From assembly GCF_034140825.1 (NCBI RefSeq), contig NC_089035.1, positions 36,119,501 to 36,183,500 of the forward strand: a stretch of DNA of 64,000 nt, read 5' to 3'. Below, piece after piece: positions 1 to 11,195 of the stretch. Each line of letters begins with the position of its first letter. Within the stretch, counting starts at the first letter, position 1. The notes under the pieces were generated by a model. It was not told where the DNA came from. It searched no databases and was given only the letters and a program-made list of their open reading frames with translations. Origin of the DNA: Oryza sativa Japonica Group. Taxonomy: Eukaryota; Streptophyta; Magnoliopsida; Poales; Poaceae. The translations under genes and the position numbers were made by a program.

Positions 1-1350
1 ACCGTTGAATATGTTCTAAGGTACAATTCAAAGTCTCAGATTGATCCTAAGTTCCTAATCTTCTCTTTCCTTTTCTTCCACTTCCATACATGCTCGGAAA
101 CCTTAAATACCAGCGAGCGTGTGACTCAAGATGCAGCGATACAAAAGTGCTGTTCTTCTCTTCTCTCTCACCGGCTCCCAAACCCCAATTTGTTGAAGCG
201 ACCAAGCGTCGAACATGATCAGGCAGCACATTGACCACCCATGTGGTGCTTTTACTTGCCACATTGCCATCTCGTGCCCTGTGCCCGCAATGCACACTTG
301 CACAGTGCTAGCTGCTAGTTAGCGCAACCGTGCTCCGTGCAAAGCGCGCAACGCGTTGATGGCGGCGCACGGCATGGTACCGTGCATCAGTCACCACACC
401 AGTCAGAGTCGCACAACTCACGCCAGTGGCCGGCCGCTCGGCGTGTTGCGCGTGGAAGTGGAACCTTGCGGCGGTTACGCTTGGCGTCAAGGGCTACCGG
501 AGCTTGGAGCCGCGAGGGGCGCAAGTCCCCCACGGCACGTGGTGGTGGGACTCGGTGATCCCCTTCCCCCTCCGGCTTCCCAAGTCCCATCCATCCACCC
601 AGTCGCGCACCGCGCACACGCAGCGGTAACGTGCCTCCGCGAGGGCCCCGCGCCTTGACAGCCTTGTTGATTGCGGCTCCGCTCCGTGCGTGCTCCATCA
701 TTGTGGATCAAGTGGCCGCTTCACAGCAAGTGTAGACTAGTTGTAGTACCCTGCTAGTATGTCCTAATCCTGCTGCCCTATATGATGCCTCTCTTTCCAT
801 GACTTTCACGATCCACTGTTTGTCGGCGATGAGGGTTAGAGTGACCACCTAGCCGTCACCAGCGGTGGCCGCTGCTATTGTCCTTCAGAGCTTGAGGTGA
901 AGGTGTTTTAAATGCTGGCTCATTAGCGCTTGAACCTCATGAATGGGCCGGCAGCCTCTGCGTGTGGAAGCATTATTAAGTGTACCGTGCATATGTGCAT
1001 GCAACACGTCGTCCTGCCACGTATGTACGTTCACGCACGCATGAATGGCTGCCTTTACGGTTTGCTAGCCTGTGGTACCAGAAAGGCAAGAACTTTGAAT
1101 CGAGTAAATTTCTCTGTTCTAAAAAAAGAGTAGTAAATTTCTCAGGCTATCGTCAATAACTGAACAGGAAAAGGAGCACTGCAGAGCCGGCCATTTACTC
1201 TAGGCACCCTTTGTCCCTTTTCCTGCCCTTACGCTTGTAATTTTGCCACTGATCACCACCGGTAATGGTACAACTGGAACACTGTAGGAGTAACAAAGGA
1301 CACATATAAGGACGCACGGATGCAGTAACTTGCCGGAAGGACGCCTAGGA
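1..1350. other. Intergenic, no recognisable gene
   Basis: The segment holds a GC-rich stretch at about 320-710 with several overlapping frames open on both strands. None has family motifs or convincing splice sites, and their arginine/proline-rich composition is what GC-rich non-coding DNA gives. The remainder is ordinary mixed-composition sequence. It could be promoter or untranslated DNA of a gene beyond the left edge. Confidence 0.4.
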
Positions 1351-1753
1351 TTATTGGAAGTTTGGAGGCAGGCACTCGCAGATGGGCCACAGGTGGGAGC
1401 AGCCCCATTTGCAGCGGCCGTCGACGTTGCCGTGATCCTGGCATGTCTCCCTGCACTTGTGGGTGTGGGTGCATACGAGGTAGCGGACGTTGTCCACGTT
1501 CCAGCAGTCCTCACCCTGAACAGACCACACCTCGCCTGACATTTAAAAAAGAAACAGATTAAGCAGCAGCGCATTGAGGATGGAGGTGGCGCTGATGGGC
1601 AAGGGGTGATGCTCATTGCTCACTGGAAGCAACGATGAGCAGCACAAGTGCACAGCGGAGCACAAGGCAGTCTTTCTCCAAGCGAAATGCAGATGAATTG
1701 GTGACCAACTCGAAGGGTAATGCAGCAAGCCAGCAACATTGTAGTGTGTTCAT
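1351..1753 (-). CDS. Defensin-like (DEFL/LCR-type) cysteine-rich secreted peptide, two exons
   Basis: Exon 2 (1351-1535, minus) encodes 60 residues with eight cysteines in the plant defensin-like order C-x10-C-x5-C-x3-C-x9-C-x3-C-x6-C-x-C, including the CxxxC and CxC pairs of the cysteine-stabilised alpha/beta fold. A pyrimidine-rich acceptor ending in CAG precedes it. An 88-nt phase-1 intron (1536-1623, donor GTGAGC) joins it to exon 1, which encodes a hydrophobic signal-peptide core, LVLRCALVLLIVASS. One signal-peptide exon plus one mature-peptide exon is the standard DEFL gene structure. The start is unclear. The codon expected just before the signal peptide (1681-1679) reads TTG-GAG-AAA where relatives usually have ATG. 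The nearest in-frame ATG is 24 codons upstream at 1753 and would add an unusual N-terminal extension. Expected product: a secreted antimicrobial or signalling peptide. It may be a gene that has recently lost its start. I am confident of the domain and splice, less of expression. Confidence 0.62.
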
Positions 1754-2601
1754 GTATAGAAGTTGTGACTCGTAGGCCGAGAGAAAACTGAAGGCTCAGA
1801 TCACTGGAGGTCAAGCGGGTTATCCGAGACAATTATAGGAACAAGAAAACTGAATATTGATGATATAGAGATCAGTTCTAGATTTATACTAATAGTTGGT
1901 ATTACCAATGATTTGGCTTTAATCCAAATATACACTATCAATATTCAAATTACCAAATTGATATGACATATTTTGACATCAAACCAGAATGACCCATAAA
2001 TTTCACAACTTTTATATGGCTCTACCCAATAAGCAAGGGATACAGTCCAAGCAAATCGGGTGTATTCGGATGCCACTTTTCCCAACCTCTCTCATTCGTT
2101 TTCCACGTACACGCTTTTTAAATTGTTTAACGGTGTGGTATGGTTTCAAATTTGAGAGAATGACATATGGGTTCCTAGGCTAAGAAATTGTAGTACGACA
2201 TAGTTGCGGCATTGAAATAAACACATATCTAAGAAAGTGTAGCTTGGTAATGTGAGGCAACTAACCAAACACCTCCTTGCTGTCTCACCACAATGCCACT
2301 TTACATTGGCTATGTAAGAAGAAGAAGAAGAACCAAGTTATACATAGAAACACAATTCCCTCACTAGATCGCCACAGTAACACAAAACATCCATTACAAT
2401 CCTAAAAAGATCATATCAATAGTTGCAAAGATAAATACCATAATTACTTTATAGGCATAACACCATGATTAACATGTTTATAGGCACATCTGATTTATTC
2501 TAGCTGTCAGGAGATGAGAGCAGTCCTACATAAATGCATAGATATACATGCTCCACGCGCAGTTGTTCTTGCAACTACCGATCAATCTGAATGATCTGAC
2601 C
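1754..2601. other. AT-rich intergenic segment
   Basis: Mostly AT-rich sequence with no supported gene. A short (AAG)n trinucleotide run lies near 2319-2333. The right end is probably the 3' untranslated region of the minus-strand DUF688-type gene. Confidence 0.4.
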
Positions 2602-3789
2602 TTAGTTTCTGCTAGTCCTGAGCTGCGTCAGCTTGGTGGCCATGGCCGGCATCGTCGACGAGGGGTCCTGCTTGCCGCACTTCCTCTCCCTGCTGCCAAC
2701 TCTCGGGCTGCCACTGCCACTGCCGCTGTCCGTTCCTAACCCGATGGACAGCTTGCTCAGAGCCTTCCGTGCGTCGGTGCAGTACTTCTTGCTCGCGTCG
2801 AGCAGCGACGACACGCCCCATCCACGGCTTGCGGCCTGCCATTCCTCGCGGCTCCTCTTCTCGCCACGCGGCCGCGGCAAGTCTCGGCCGCCGCTGCCGG
2901 TCTTGTTCTCCTCCTGCATTGCGTCGCGTAGGGTGACGAACCTGCGGCTCTGTGAGGACGAAGGGTTGCTGGCGCCGGCGAGAGGGGACGGCGCGTACTG
3001 CGCCGGCGGGCTCCTGAACCCGCAAACGGCGGGCTTGGCGCTCCAGGGGAAGAACACCATGAGCCCGCAGGCTCTCGGTGACATCTGCTCGTCGCGGCCG
3101 TTGATGTTGATGCGCGGCAAAAGCTGCACCTGGACGGGGTGGTCGTTGCTTTGCCTGGCCGTCGGCTGCTGCCCGTCGTGATCGCGGCGCGTGGTGCGTC
3201 GCCGCCAGTGTTTCGGGCCTCTGCCCGAGGACGAGGACGGCGTGGCGAGGGAGGCTTCCGCTGGTGCACGGCGGGAGGACCGGTCATTGACGAAGCTCGT
3301 GGCGCGGCCGAGGAAGATGTCCTCGAAGCGCTTGGACGTGATCCGGTCGAACGAGCCGACCCGCTGATCGGGCGTGGAGACCCTGTCCAGGGCGTCGGAG
3401 AACGACGCATCGTCGTCGTCGCTGCTCGCGGCGGTCGAGTTGCCGTAGCCGCACCAGTTGCTGCCGGGGCACTGCTTCCAGCGCCCAGGCGGCGGCTTCG
3501 GCGGCGGCATGATCTCCTGCGCCATGTGCATGCACGCGCTGCTCCTCTTGGGCACCCCAGGGGAGCTCTCCCAGGAAAACGGCACCTGCGTGCGCAGCGG
3601 GGAGGCTTCGCGGCGGCACCGCACGCTGGCCGCGTCCGCCGAAGCGCACGACCGGCGCGGCGTGGGGAGCGGCGAGTCGAGCAGCTGCGGGAGCTTCTCG
3701 CCGTCGGCGCCATTGCACCGCAGCCCCTCCTTGTCCCGCCTGGTGACGATTTCCATGGGCATTGCGCCGACTGACTGTGTCGGCAGCAT
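2602..3789 (-). CDS. DUF688-family protein of unknown function
   Basis: A single open exon of 395 residues from the first ATG (3789), reading MLPTQSVGAMPMEIVTRRD; the frame stays open upstream without another ATG. Near residues 69-81 is VPFSWESSPGVPK. That is the signature of plant DUF688 proteins, in which a basic N-terminus is followed by a P-F-x-W-E-x-x-P-G-x-P-K box. The middle is low-complexity and Ser/Pro/Arg-rich with an acidic SSDDDDASFSDALDRVST patch. The C-terminal part has a conserved-looking MVFFPWSAKPAVCGF segment and a short helix, SSLLDASKKYCTDARKALSKL. There is no signal peptide or membrane segment. Family function is not established; these are soluble, probably intrinsically disordered plant proteins. 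Neighbours give no functional hint. An N-terminal exon upstream is possible. Confidence 0.8.
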   Translation of the reverse strand: MLPTQSVGAMPMEIVTRRDKEGLRCNGADGEKLPQLLDSPLPTPRRSCASADAASVRCRREASPLRTQVPFSWESSPGVPKRSSACMHMAQEIMPPPKPPPGRWKQCPGSNWCGYGNSTAASSDDDDASFSDALDRVSTPDQRVGSFDRITSKRFEDIFLGRATSFVNDRSSRRAPAEASLATPSSSSGRGPKHWRRRTTRRDHDGQQPTARQSNDHPVQVQLLPRININGRDEQMSPRACGLMVFFPWSAKPAVCGFRSPPAQYAPSPLAGASNPSSSQSRRFVTLRDAMQEENKTGSGGRDLPRPRGEKRSREEWQAASRGWGVSSLLDASKKYCTDARKALSKLSIGLGTDSGSGSGSPRVGSRERKCGKQDPSSTMPAMATKLTQLRTSRN

Positions 3790-4540
3790 GCATCGTCTCG
3801 GGCGTTCAACGTGTGGAGGGGACGACGTATAAGAGTACACGCGAAGACTGTAGGTAGAGGTGCTTTTCCCGCGAAAAGTGGCAGTAGCGGCGGTTGGACA
3901 GTAACCTTCGTGTATGGTTGTGTGTTCATCTCACGTACTGTTCTTTTGCCTCTCGCTAGCTCGTTCCCGTGATCAAGGTGCATGCTCGATGGCCTTAATG
4001 GTGGAGGTTGCCGAAAGGTAGCAGAGGAAATCAGGCTAAAACTTGCACACATTACATAGGCTAAAAGCTTGTGATGTGAAACGTACGCGTGTCTGCATTG
4101 GCCTTGCCATGTGTATAGGGTGGTTGGTGGCCGCCTTGGGGATTCGTCCGCGGACTCGGGATGCACTGTTCAAGTGTCCAGGGCATGTTTGTTCGGCGAT
4201 GGAATCCCGGTGATCGCCGTGGCTTGAGGGGAAGGTGAGAGAGACGCCACAACGGGTTTAGCTCTGTTCCGCTATTCGGCCCATTAACATTTGCTTATGG
4301 GCCACCTATCTTGTGGCGTGGGCCAGCAGGTTAGTTTGGTGCACGACACGACTCCACGCACCGTTCCACCTAGCAACTGACGTCGTAGTCAGTAGATGGG
4401 TCGGGGACTCTCGGAGAGCGGTTCGAGGGGGCCGTCGTTTGCGAGGCCGCAAGTCGCCGTCGGCGGCCGTCGCCATCGCCGCAACATAAAAAAAGCGAGC
4501 AAACCCGTTGCTGCGCGCTCTGCGCTTCTGCCCTTTTACG
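3790..4540. promoter_or_regulatory. Divergent intergenic region between the DUF688-type gene and plastid MDH
   Basis: About 750 bp between two divergently transcribed genes, so it should contain both promoters. I cannot place TATA boxes with confidence. GC content rises from about 4380 into the malate dehydrogenase leader. Confidence 0.4.
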
Positions 4541-4709
4541 ACCGAAGAGGTAGCCAACCCACGCATCCCCCCCCTGACCTGCCCCCTCCACAGCCGCCGC
4601 CGCCGCCGCCGCTACGGCTCACGAGAGTACCGAACGATCTGCTGCCACCCCCAACCCAAGTGACCAACCGAAGGCGGAGGGTAGCAACTTCGGTCTGCTC
4701 ATCCCAAGG
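4541..4709 (+). other. Probable 5'-untranslated exon of the plastid malate dehydrogenase gene
   Basis: A C-rich leader with a CCG trinucleotide run at about 4591-4612 ends in a good donor, CCAAG|GTACTAG, at 4709/4710. The matching acceptor is TTCCTGCAG just before the coding exon, about 5 nt upstream of the malate dehydrogenase ATG. This gives a leader intron of about 1 kb, common in highly expressed plant housekeeping genes. The transcription start is not visible, so the left boundary is approximate. Confidence 0.55.
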
Positions 4710-5701
4710 TACTAGACTGTTTAGTCGATTGGAGGATCTCCCATGCCCGTATTTGTGTCGATTGCTGGTGGTTTGGGACGAGATCTTTGCATTGGGCGGA
4801 TCTGTTTTGTGTATCGTTGTTGCTTGTCCGCGCAGGTGGTGGGTTCCTACTTTCGTGTTGCTTCCTTGGTCCTGATCTGTTCGCGTTGGTGCGGTTTGGG
4901 TTGCAGCGTAGTTCTTAGTTCTAGCGTGAAGCTTTGCGGATTGGTGTTGTCTGTAGATTTGTGAGATTTACAAAGGATTGGCGCCGGCTGTGCTGGATCA
5001 GTAGATTGTGACCGAGCAGAATTGAGCGGGCTGCAACGGCGTACTAGAGAAAAGAGGAACCGGGACAACTAAAGATTCTGGTATACTGGTATTCTCTGGA
5101 TGCTGATGGATTGGAGGAAGACGATCGTAGTATTTTTTTTTTTTTTGATGTAGAAAGGCATCAACACCTTAGTTACTTTAGGATGGATATAGATACCTTG
5201 TGGGGAAACGGTATGGAAGATACTTTAGCACCCCCAATTTTCTCATCTTGCTCATAAGTTTTGTAACTTGGATGTCAGGTGATGATAATGCTAGAATTTA
5301 GCTTCAGATTATATCATCTCATGCTTCTCGTGGGCTCATTTCTTCTGAACCTTTTGTTTGTTATGACCAATATTTAAATGATAATCATCAGCTTGTAGAT
5401 AATTTTCATACTAAAAGTTTTTAGAAAATTTCTAAGAAATTCACAAGCTAGTAATTTATTGAAGTTCTGAAGGATCCAGCTTTTGTGTCATGTCATCAGT
5501 TGTTTCACTGCTATTTGCAAGAAGACATTTCATCATGTAGTCCAAAAGATAAAGAATCGCTTTAATATGTATTACCATTACTTGTCAGTGTTTTAGATGC
5601 ACTTCCCTAATGATATACAAATGATTCATGTCACGACCTGTCTATTTTCTATTCGGCATCTCCTCAATATAAATCTAATGGAACTGTTCCTGCAGTTAGG
5701 C

Positions 5702-6892
5702 ATGGCATCAACTGTTGCCATCAATTTGATTGGTGCTCAGGCTGGCATTATCTCAAAGTTAAGGAATTGCGACATCACAAGCTACAGTGGCTTAAAGGCA
5801 AGATCATCTATTAGTTTTGAGTCAAGGTCATCATTCCTGGGTCAGAATGCATCTCTTCGATCATCTATCTCTCCAAGGATTGTACCAAAGGCAAACTCTG
5901 GATCTCACATTTCTCCTGAGGCATCTTACAAAGTGGCAGTTCTCGGTGCTGCTGGTGGCATTGGTCAACCGTTGGGCTTGTTAATTAAGATGTCTCCTCT
6001 GGTCTCTGCACTACATCTGTATGATATTGCAAATGTCAAAGGAGTTGCTGCTGATCTGAGCCACTGCAACACACCTTCTCAGGTTCTGGACTTTACTGGG
6101 CCCTCGGAATTAGCCAACTGCTTGAAAGGTGTGGATGTTGTTGTCATCCCTGCTGGAGTCCCAAGGAAGCCAGGAATGACTCGTGATGATCTTTTTAACA
6201 TCAATGCGAGCATTGTCAAGACACTTGTTGAGGCTGTTGCAGACAATTGTCCAGAAGCCTTTATCCATATCATTAGCAACCCAGTAAACTCAACAGTGCC
6301 CATTGCTGCTGAGGTTCTGAAACAGAAGGGTGTCTATAACCCCAAGAAGCTTTTCGGAGTTACCACCCTAGATGTTGTCAGAGCTAACACATTTATAGCT
6401 CAGAAGAAGAACCTGAAGCTCATTGATGTTGATGTCCCAGTTGTTGGTGGTCATGCTGGGATTACTATCCTACCATTGCTGTCAAAAACCAGACCATCTG
6501 TCACCTTCACAAATGAGGAAACTGAAGAGCTGACAAGGAGGATACAGAATGCTGGGACAGAGGTGGTGGAGGCGAAAGCTGGTGCTGGATCTGCTACCCT
6601 GTCGATGGCCTATGCAGCTGCCAGATTTGTTGAGTCATCCCTCCGTGCATTGGCTGGTGATCCAGATGTTTACGAGTGCACATTTGTTCAATCTGAATTA
6701 ACTGAGCTGCTGTTCTTTGCATCTAGGGTTAAGCTTGGTAAGAATGGTGTTGAGTCCATCATTTCTTCCGACCTTGAGGGAGTGACTGAATATGAGGCCA
6801 AGGCCCTTGAGTCATTGAAGCCTGAGTTGAAGGCCAGCATTGAGAAGGGCATCGAGTTCGTCCACAAACAGCAGGCTGCCGCTACTTCTTGA
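5702..6892 (+). CDS. Plastid NAD-dependent malate dehydrogenase (pNAD-MDH)
   Basis: One uninterrupted coding exon of 396 residues. It interconverts malate and oxaloacetate with NAD(H) in the stroma, serving redox (malate valve) metabolism, especially in the dark and in non-green plastids. Residues 1 to about 72 are a Ser/Arg-rich, acid-poor chloroplast transit peptide. The Rossmann dinucleotide loop [11 protein letters not shown] is at 82-92. It is followed by the NAD-binding aspartate in LYDIA, the mobile substrate loop [13 protein letters not shown] with its arginines, NPVNSTVPI, and the catalytic-histidine loop [11 protein letters not shown] near residue 250. The length suits a mitochondrial-type (microbody-like) fold plus transit peptide. 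It lacks the N- and C-terminal regulatory cysteine extensions of NADP-MDH, so NAD specificity is expected. The start is the first ATG after the leader-intron acceptor; the frame is open further upstream but that lies inside the intron. Position next to YSL18 fits rice Os01g0829800, recalled from memory. Confidence 0.95.
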   Translation: MASTVAINLIGAQAGIISKLRNCDITSYSGLKARSSISFESRSSFLGQNASLRSSISPRIVPKANSGSHISPEASYKVAVLGAAGGIGQPLGLLIKMSPLVSALHLYDIANVKGVAADLSHCNTPSQVLDFTGPSELANCLKGVDVVVIPAGVPRKPGMTRDDLFNINASIVKTLVEAVADNCPEAFIHIISNPVNSTVPIAAEVLKQKGVYNPKKLFGVTTLDVVRANTFIAQKKNLKLIDVDVPVVGGHAGITILPLLSKTRPSVTFTNEETEELTRRIQNAGTEVVEAKAGAGSATLSMAYAAARFVESSLRALAGDPDVYECTFVQSELTELLFFASRVKLGKNGVESIISSDLEGVTEYEAKALESLKPELKASIEKGIEFVHKQQAAATS

Positions 6893-7553
6893 AGTGTGGA
6901 GAATGACTATCGGCATGAGAGAAGATAATAAATGCAGAAATGGTTCTCAATAGCTTTTAGTTTTGAAGGCGGAATTTTTCGTGTCTAGTTGTTGCTTGTT
7001 TAGTCTCTTCTGATCACATGAGGGCGTGGATGCCCAAACTGTTGCCTGTTTTCATGAGCTATTTGACCCTTGTGCCTGCATCTTGATGAGATACACAAAC
7101 TAAGGAATAAAGTAGTTTTTGATTGTTGCCTGATTTATGTTATTATATATACCTTCTGGGTAGTGCAACATGGCATTGCGCCATTGCCTTTGGCAAAATA
7201 GCAACCTCATTGATATCATCTCTCACTGTGTCACTACTTACCAATTTCATGCCAAAATTTTCTGAACAGCTAGGGCGAGGAGCTGCTGCTGCAATGCCAT
7301 GGCACGTCTGTTTCTACTGAATCCGCTACAAGCCTACAACTCTGGTAAGAAAACAAGGCAAACCATGTTGAATTTATTTCGGCTGCCATAGTATGTTCGT
7401 TGGATTGAAATCTCAACTGTTTGAAAAGCACAAAAAGTCCATTTCGCTCTACATGAAAAGATCAGTTCTATCACTAAATAATCTACAGGTGTTGGAAGAA
7501 AAAGAACGGAATAAACAATTGTGCCCACTTCTTCCTCGATCAAGAATTCAGGA
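6893..7553. other. Convergent 3' region between MDH and YSL18
   Basis: The tail-to-tail intergenic region holds the 3' untranslated regions of the plus-strand malate dehydrogenase and minus-strand transporter genes. An AATAAA-like signal is seen at 7107-7112. No further gene is visible. Confidence 0.5.
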
Positions 7554-10145
7554 TCATCCAGCTTTAGCCTTACTCGCCAAGAAAGCGTCCAGCTTGTCGT
7601 TCTGCACCCGGCCGAGGAACCTGATGCAGATGGGCGGCGTGACGTCGTACCTCGCGAGCAGCGCGTACGGTATGGAGAAGAGGCCGTCGCCGCAGATGAG
7701 CCCGGACGCCAGCACCGGCCCGAACACCTGCGATCCCAGCTTGTCGTTGCGGTTCCACAGGAACACGATCAGGCTGCCGATGCACATGTCGATGGACACC
7801 GCCGGCACCAGCAGGAACGACACGGCCATGCCGGTGACGCTCGGGATGTACGGCTCGGCGCGCCACTTGCCGTGCGCGGCCACCTCCCGCATCGCGCAGA
7901 CGGCCAGCGCCAGCACGAAGAAGGTGGCGCTGATGGCGAGGCAGTACTTGGGCAGCTCGAGGCCGCCGGCGCCGAGCACGGCGATGCCCCGGTAGATCTT
8001 GGCCAGCGGCGCCTGGTACGTCTTGTTGGGGTTCATCTCGTAGAAGTGGTGGAAGACGGTGAACACGGCCGGGTTGACGACGCACCCCATCGCCGTGCCG
8101 ATCACCTGGCTCACCAGCGTGGCCCGCGGCGAGGTGAGCGTCAGGTAGCTCGTCTTGAAGTCCGACATGAAGTCGGAGGCGGTGGAGACGATGGACGACA
8201 CGATGCCGCAGATGACGAGGCTCCCGACGATCCCGCCGTTCTTGATCCCGATCCACGACGCGAACATGAGGATCACCAGCTTGTTGTACTGCGCCGAGAA
8301 GTTGGTCTCCGCGACGCCCGTGCCGTAGGCGTTGCAGAAGGCCAGGACGGGCGCGAACGCGTACGCGGCGGCGACGTGGTAGTACCTCACCTGGCCGTAC
8401 ATGAGCGGGATGACGACGGTGGAGACGGTGGCCAGGACGACGTACCCGCTGATGGCGAAGGTGCTCGGGATGTGCTCCCTGAGGAACACCTGCGTCCTGC
8501 GGCGGTCGTCGAAGCTCATCACCGGCCGCGGCATGGCGTCGACGTCGGAGAAGGACCTGAGCGTCTCCGCCGCTACCTGGTGGTGGCGCACCGTGTGTAT
8601 CGTCCTCAGCGAGATCGCGACGAGCTGGAAGATGCCGTCGCCGAGGATCATTGCTATGGCGCAAAACACCTTCTCGATCACAACAAAGTGAAGTCTGACT
8701 GATTCTTGATGCACATCATCGACGTCGTCTTTTTTTTTTTTTTGTCTAACAACAAATATTCGATCATTGGTAGTACCTTGTATCCACTGAAGCTCTTCAA
8801 GTTCGTCTCCTGGAGATCGGCGTCGTACCAGATTCCTCTTTTGCTCCGGATGTACGGCCGCATGATCCCCCAGGAGATGATGGACCCGAAGAGCATCGAG
8901 ACGTTTATCAGGTGAGGACTGATCATCCCGATTCCCACATAAGTTCCGTTCAAACTGATGTAGAAACTGCAACGCAACAAACAACGAAACACAAGTCACT
9001 CAAGCCGATGATCGATTAATTTCTCCAGCCCGAATAAAAACTTTGCATGAATTCAGTGTTCGAATTCGTCGGTTTCCTCGGTTCGTTGCCTAGCTCAGGC
9101 TCGGCTCAGCTTACCCGCGATTGAAGGCGCTGAGCCCAAACGTTGGGAAGGAAGTGAAGCCGCAGTTTGGACCTCCGGTGTAGAACCACTGGAAGATGGA
9201 CCAGAACAAGCTCGCCAACGACGACCGGAGAACGAGCGAGACTTGCCTCCTGTGATCACAAGTAGACGTAGATATTACCGTAAATCATGTGACAACATGG
9301 CTATAACTCACCAAGCTAGTGATAATCTGCTCACTTCGCTTGTCTAGCGCCGTGAGGGGTATGGAAGCTGTTGATGAGGTGAGCCGTCGCCGAGCCGCTT
9401 GGGAACGTCAGCCGGTGGCGGATGATCATTGTCTACGGACGGATGAACCAGTAAATCGGCGAAGAATCAGGGAGCTATGATCTCTTCTTCTTCTTTTTTT
9501 TTTTGTATTTTTAGGTGCGTTCGTGGATCGTACCTTCCTCATGGGGACAATGGCGAGGAGACCGACGAAGCTAACGAGGAAGAAGAAGGCCATCATCCGA
9601 CCGAACTCCGGCTCACTGACGCTCGCGCTGGAGTCGTCCCCGGTGCTCGTCTTCTCCGCCGTCTTCCGATCCATGGCCAGCAGATACGATCCAAACCCAC
9701 CTAAGAACAGGCCAGCCGCCAGCGACGTCGGCGTTACGACGGCGAGATCAATGGAAGAGGCAATGCAGGAAGAGGCAAGAGCGCGGCGTCGTGTCGCGCG
9801 CGGTGGCGTACCGCTGTATGTCATGCTGGCGCAGGCGACGACGCAGGTCTGGACGACGGCGTTCTCCTGGCGGGTGAAGGGGCGGCCCGGCGAGCCGAGC
9901 TGGTCGAGCAGGCGCGTCCAGGCCTTGAGGAGGAAGAAGCCGAGGAGGCCGGCGGAGATGTTGAGCGACGGGATGATCCCCGACGTGAACACCAGGTTCA
10001 TCATCACGCTGCTCAGGGCCACGCCCAGCGCCACGCTCGCCACCACGGCGCGCAGCGTCACCTGCTCCGTCCACGGCGGGACGGGCTGCCCCTCGAACGC
10101 GCGCTCCGTCGACGGCCCATCCCGCGGGTCGCCGACCGACTCCAT
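7554..10145 (-). CDS. YSL18: Yellow Stripe-Like (YSL) metal-nicotianamine/phytosiderophore transporter, 6 exons
   Basis: Exons on the minus strand are 9812-10145, 9534-9700, 9335-9432, 9115-9249, 8777-8966 and 7554-8669. All phases join, giving 679 residues, the length I recall for rice YSL18. It is a polytopic plasma-membrane transporter of the oligopeptide transporter (OPT) superfamily, moving metal-chelate complexes by proton symport. Family landmarks are [14 protein letters not shown] near the N-terminus, [33 protein letters not shown] across the first junction, [20 protein letters not shown] in exon 3, [10 protein letters not shown] at the start of exon 6, and [31 protein letters not shown] further on. 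The only upstream in-frame alternative is GTG, so ATG at 10145 is chosen. The exon 6 acceptor (GAGAAG|GTG) is set by the family's GYK-VF join; one codon earlier is possible. The paralogue name rests on neighbours (MDH left, SUFB right, LAX1 in the window). Rice YSL18 is reported for reproductive and phloem tissues. Confidence 0.92.
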
Positions 10146-11195
10146 CCCGGCCACTTTTCCTCCTCCTCCTTACGCCGCGCTTTGCCTCGCCGGAGTATCG
10201 TCGGTGCGGATCGAGCTGGCAGCCAATGCATCTACTGCGTTCGATCGTGCCTGCGCATGCATGCAAGTGATGGTCGATCTGGAGGAGGGCAAGGGGAAGA
10301 GGAGAACGGAGGAAGAGGACCGAACGAGTGAACACGAGAGGCAGGAAGGCTACATATGCTTTGGCTATTCTTGGCAGAGCCCAAGAGGCAAGAGATGGTA
10401 ATGCAACCGCGAAATGTTAGATTTGGAGGTGTCACTGCTCCTTCGCACCCTCTTGGCTCTTGCCATGCATGAAGCCAGAAGCAGAATCTCGATTAGCCGG
10501 TAAAATTCGAGCTCCAATCATTTTTTCGCTGATTTCAATCAATTTTTGATAAATTTCGAACGAAGTTCAACAGTTGAACAGACCATTCGAAATGATGGCT
10601 CGAGATGGTCGAAATTCGTGGAGATCGTGACCCTTGGCTAGAAGTTACTCAAATACCAACAGCGCAACGTTCTTGCCATGCAAATAAGTAGTTCAATTAC
10701 CAGCGGTGCAATGCGAGGGATGATAGTCCCAAAAATCAGTGAATCGTCGTCATCTTGGTTGTTTTGAGGAATGGTACTCAGGAAAAGGGAATCGTAACTA
10801 TTGTGACTTTCATGGATCCTCAGACCAAACAACTCTAGACATTAAAACAAAATGTTTCTATAAGCAATCATGCATGCTCAGGTGGCGCTCACACAGATAC
10901 AATGCAAATAAGTCTAAAAAAGCAGATTCCATTTCTTGTGTAGCTTTTTTGGAGACATTTCTAGTGTGGCTACGCATTCTAATAAGGGTTTGTTTACAAC
11001 AGAAGAAACAGAAACAAAAAGGGATAAAACAGTAGATAAGTAACAGAATTTTCTTTGTTGCCAAGGACATCCCTAGTGGTAGACAAGGCTAGGAAAACGT
11101 CCATTGCTCATGCAATTTATTCTTCTCATACTTCTGTACAAAGGACATCTAAATAATTGTTGTGTTGTACTGCAAAGACATTTTGCTCCATCTAA
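10146..11195. other. Intergenic region, YSL promoter and SUFB 3' end
   Basis: The left part is the upstream region of the minus-strand transporter gene. The right part includes the 3' untranslated region of SUFB. The middle is AT-rich with no supported gene. Confidence 0.4.

Noticed and set aside
2633-3181. Long plus-strand frames opposite the DUF688-type gene (also around 3139-3774 and 3458-3832)
   Set aside because: They are antisense shadows of a GC-rich exon. The minus-strand frame has the family motif; these have none.
5597-5701. In-frame upstream extension of the malate dehydrogenase frame
   Set aside because: It lies on the intron side of a clear CTGCAG acceptor and reads as intron-like AT-rich sequence; the transit peptide starts properly at 5702.
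7521-8702. Open plus-strand frame of about 390 codons opposite YSL exon 6, rich in His/Arg/Asp/Glu
   Set aside because: Composition is that of the reverse complement of a GC3-rich membrane-protein exon, and it covers exactly the YSL coding exon.
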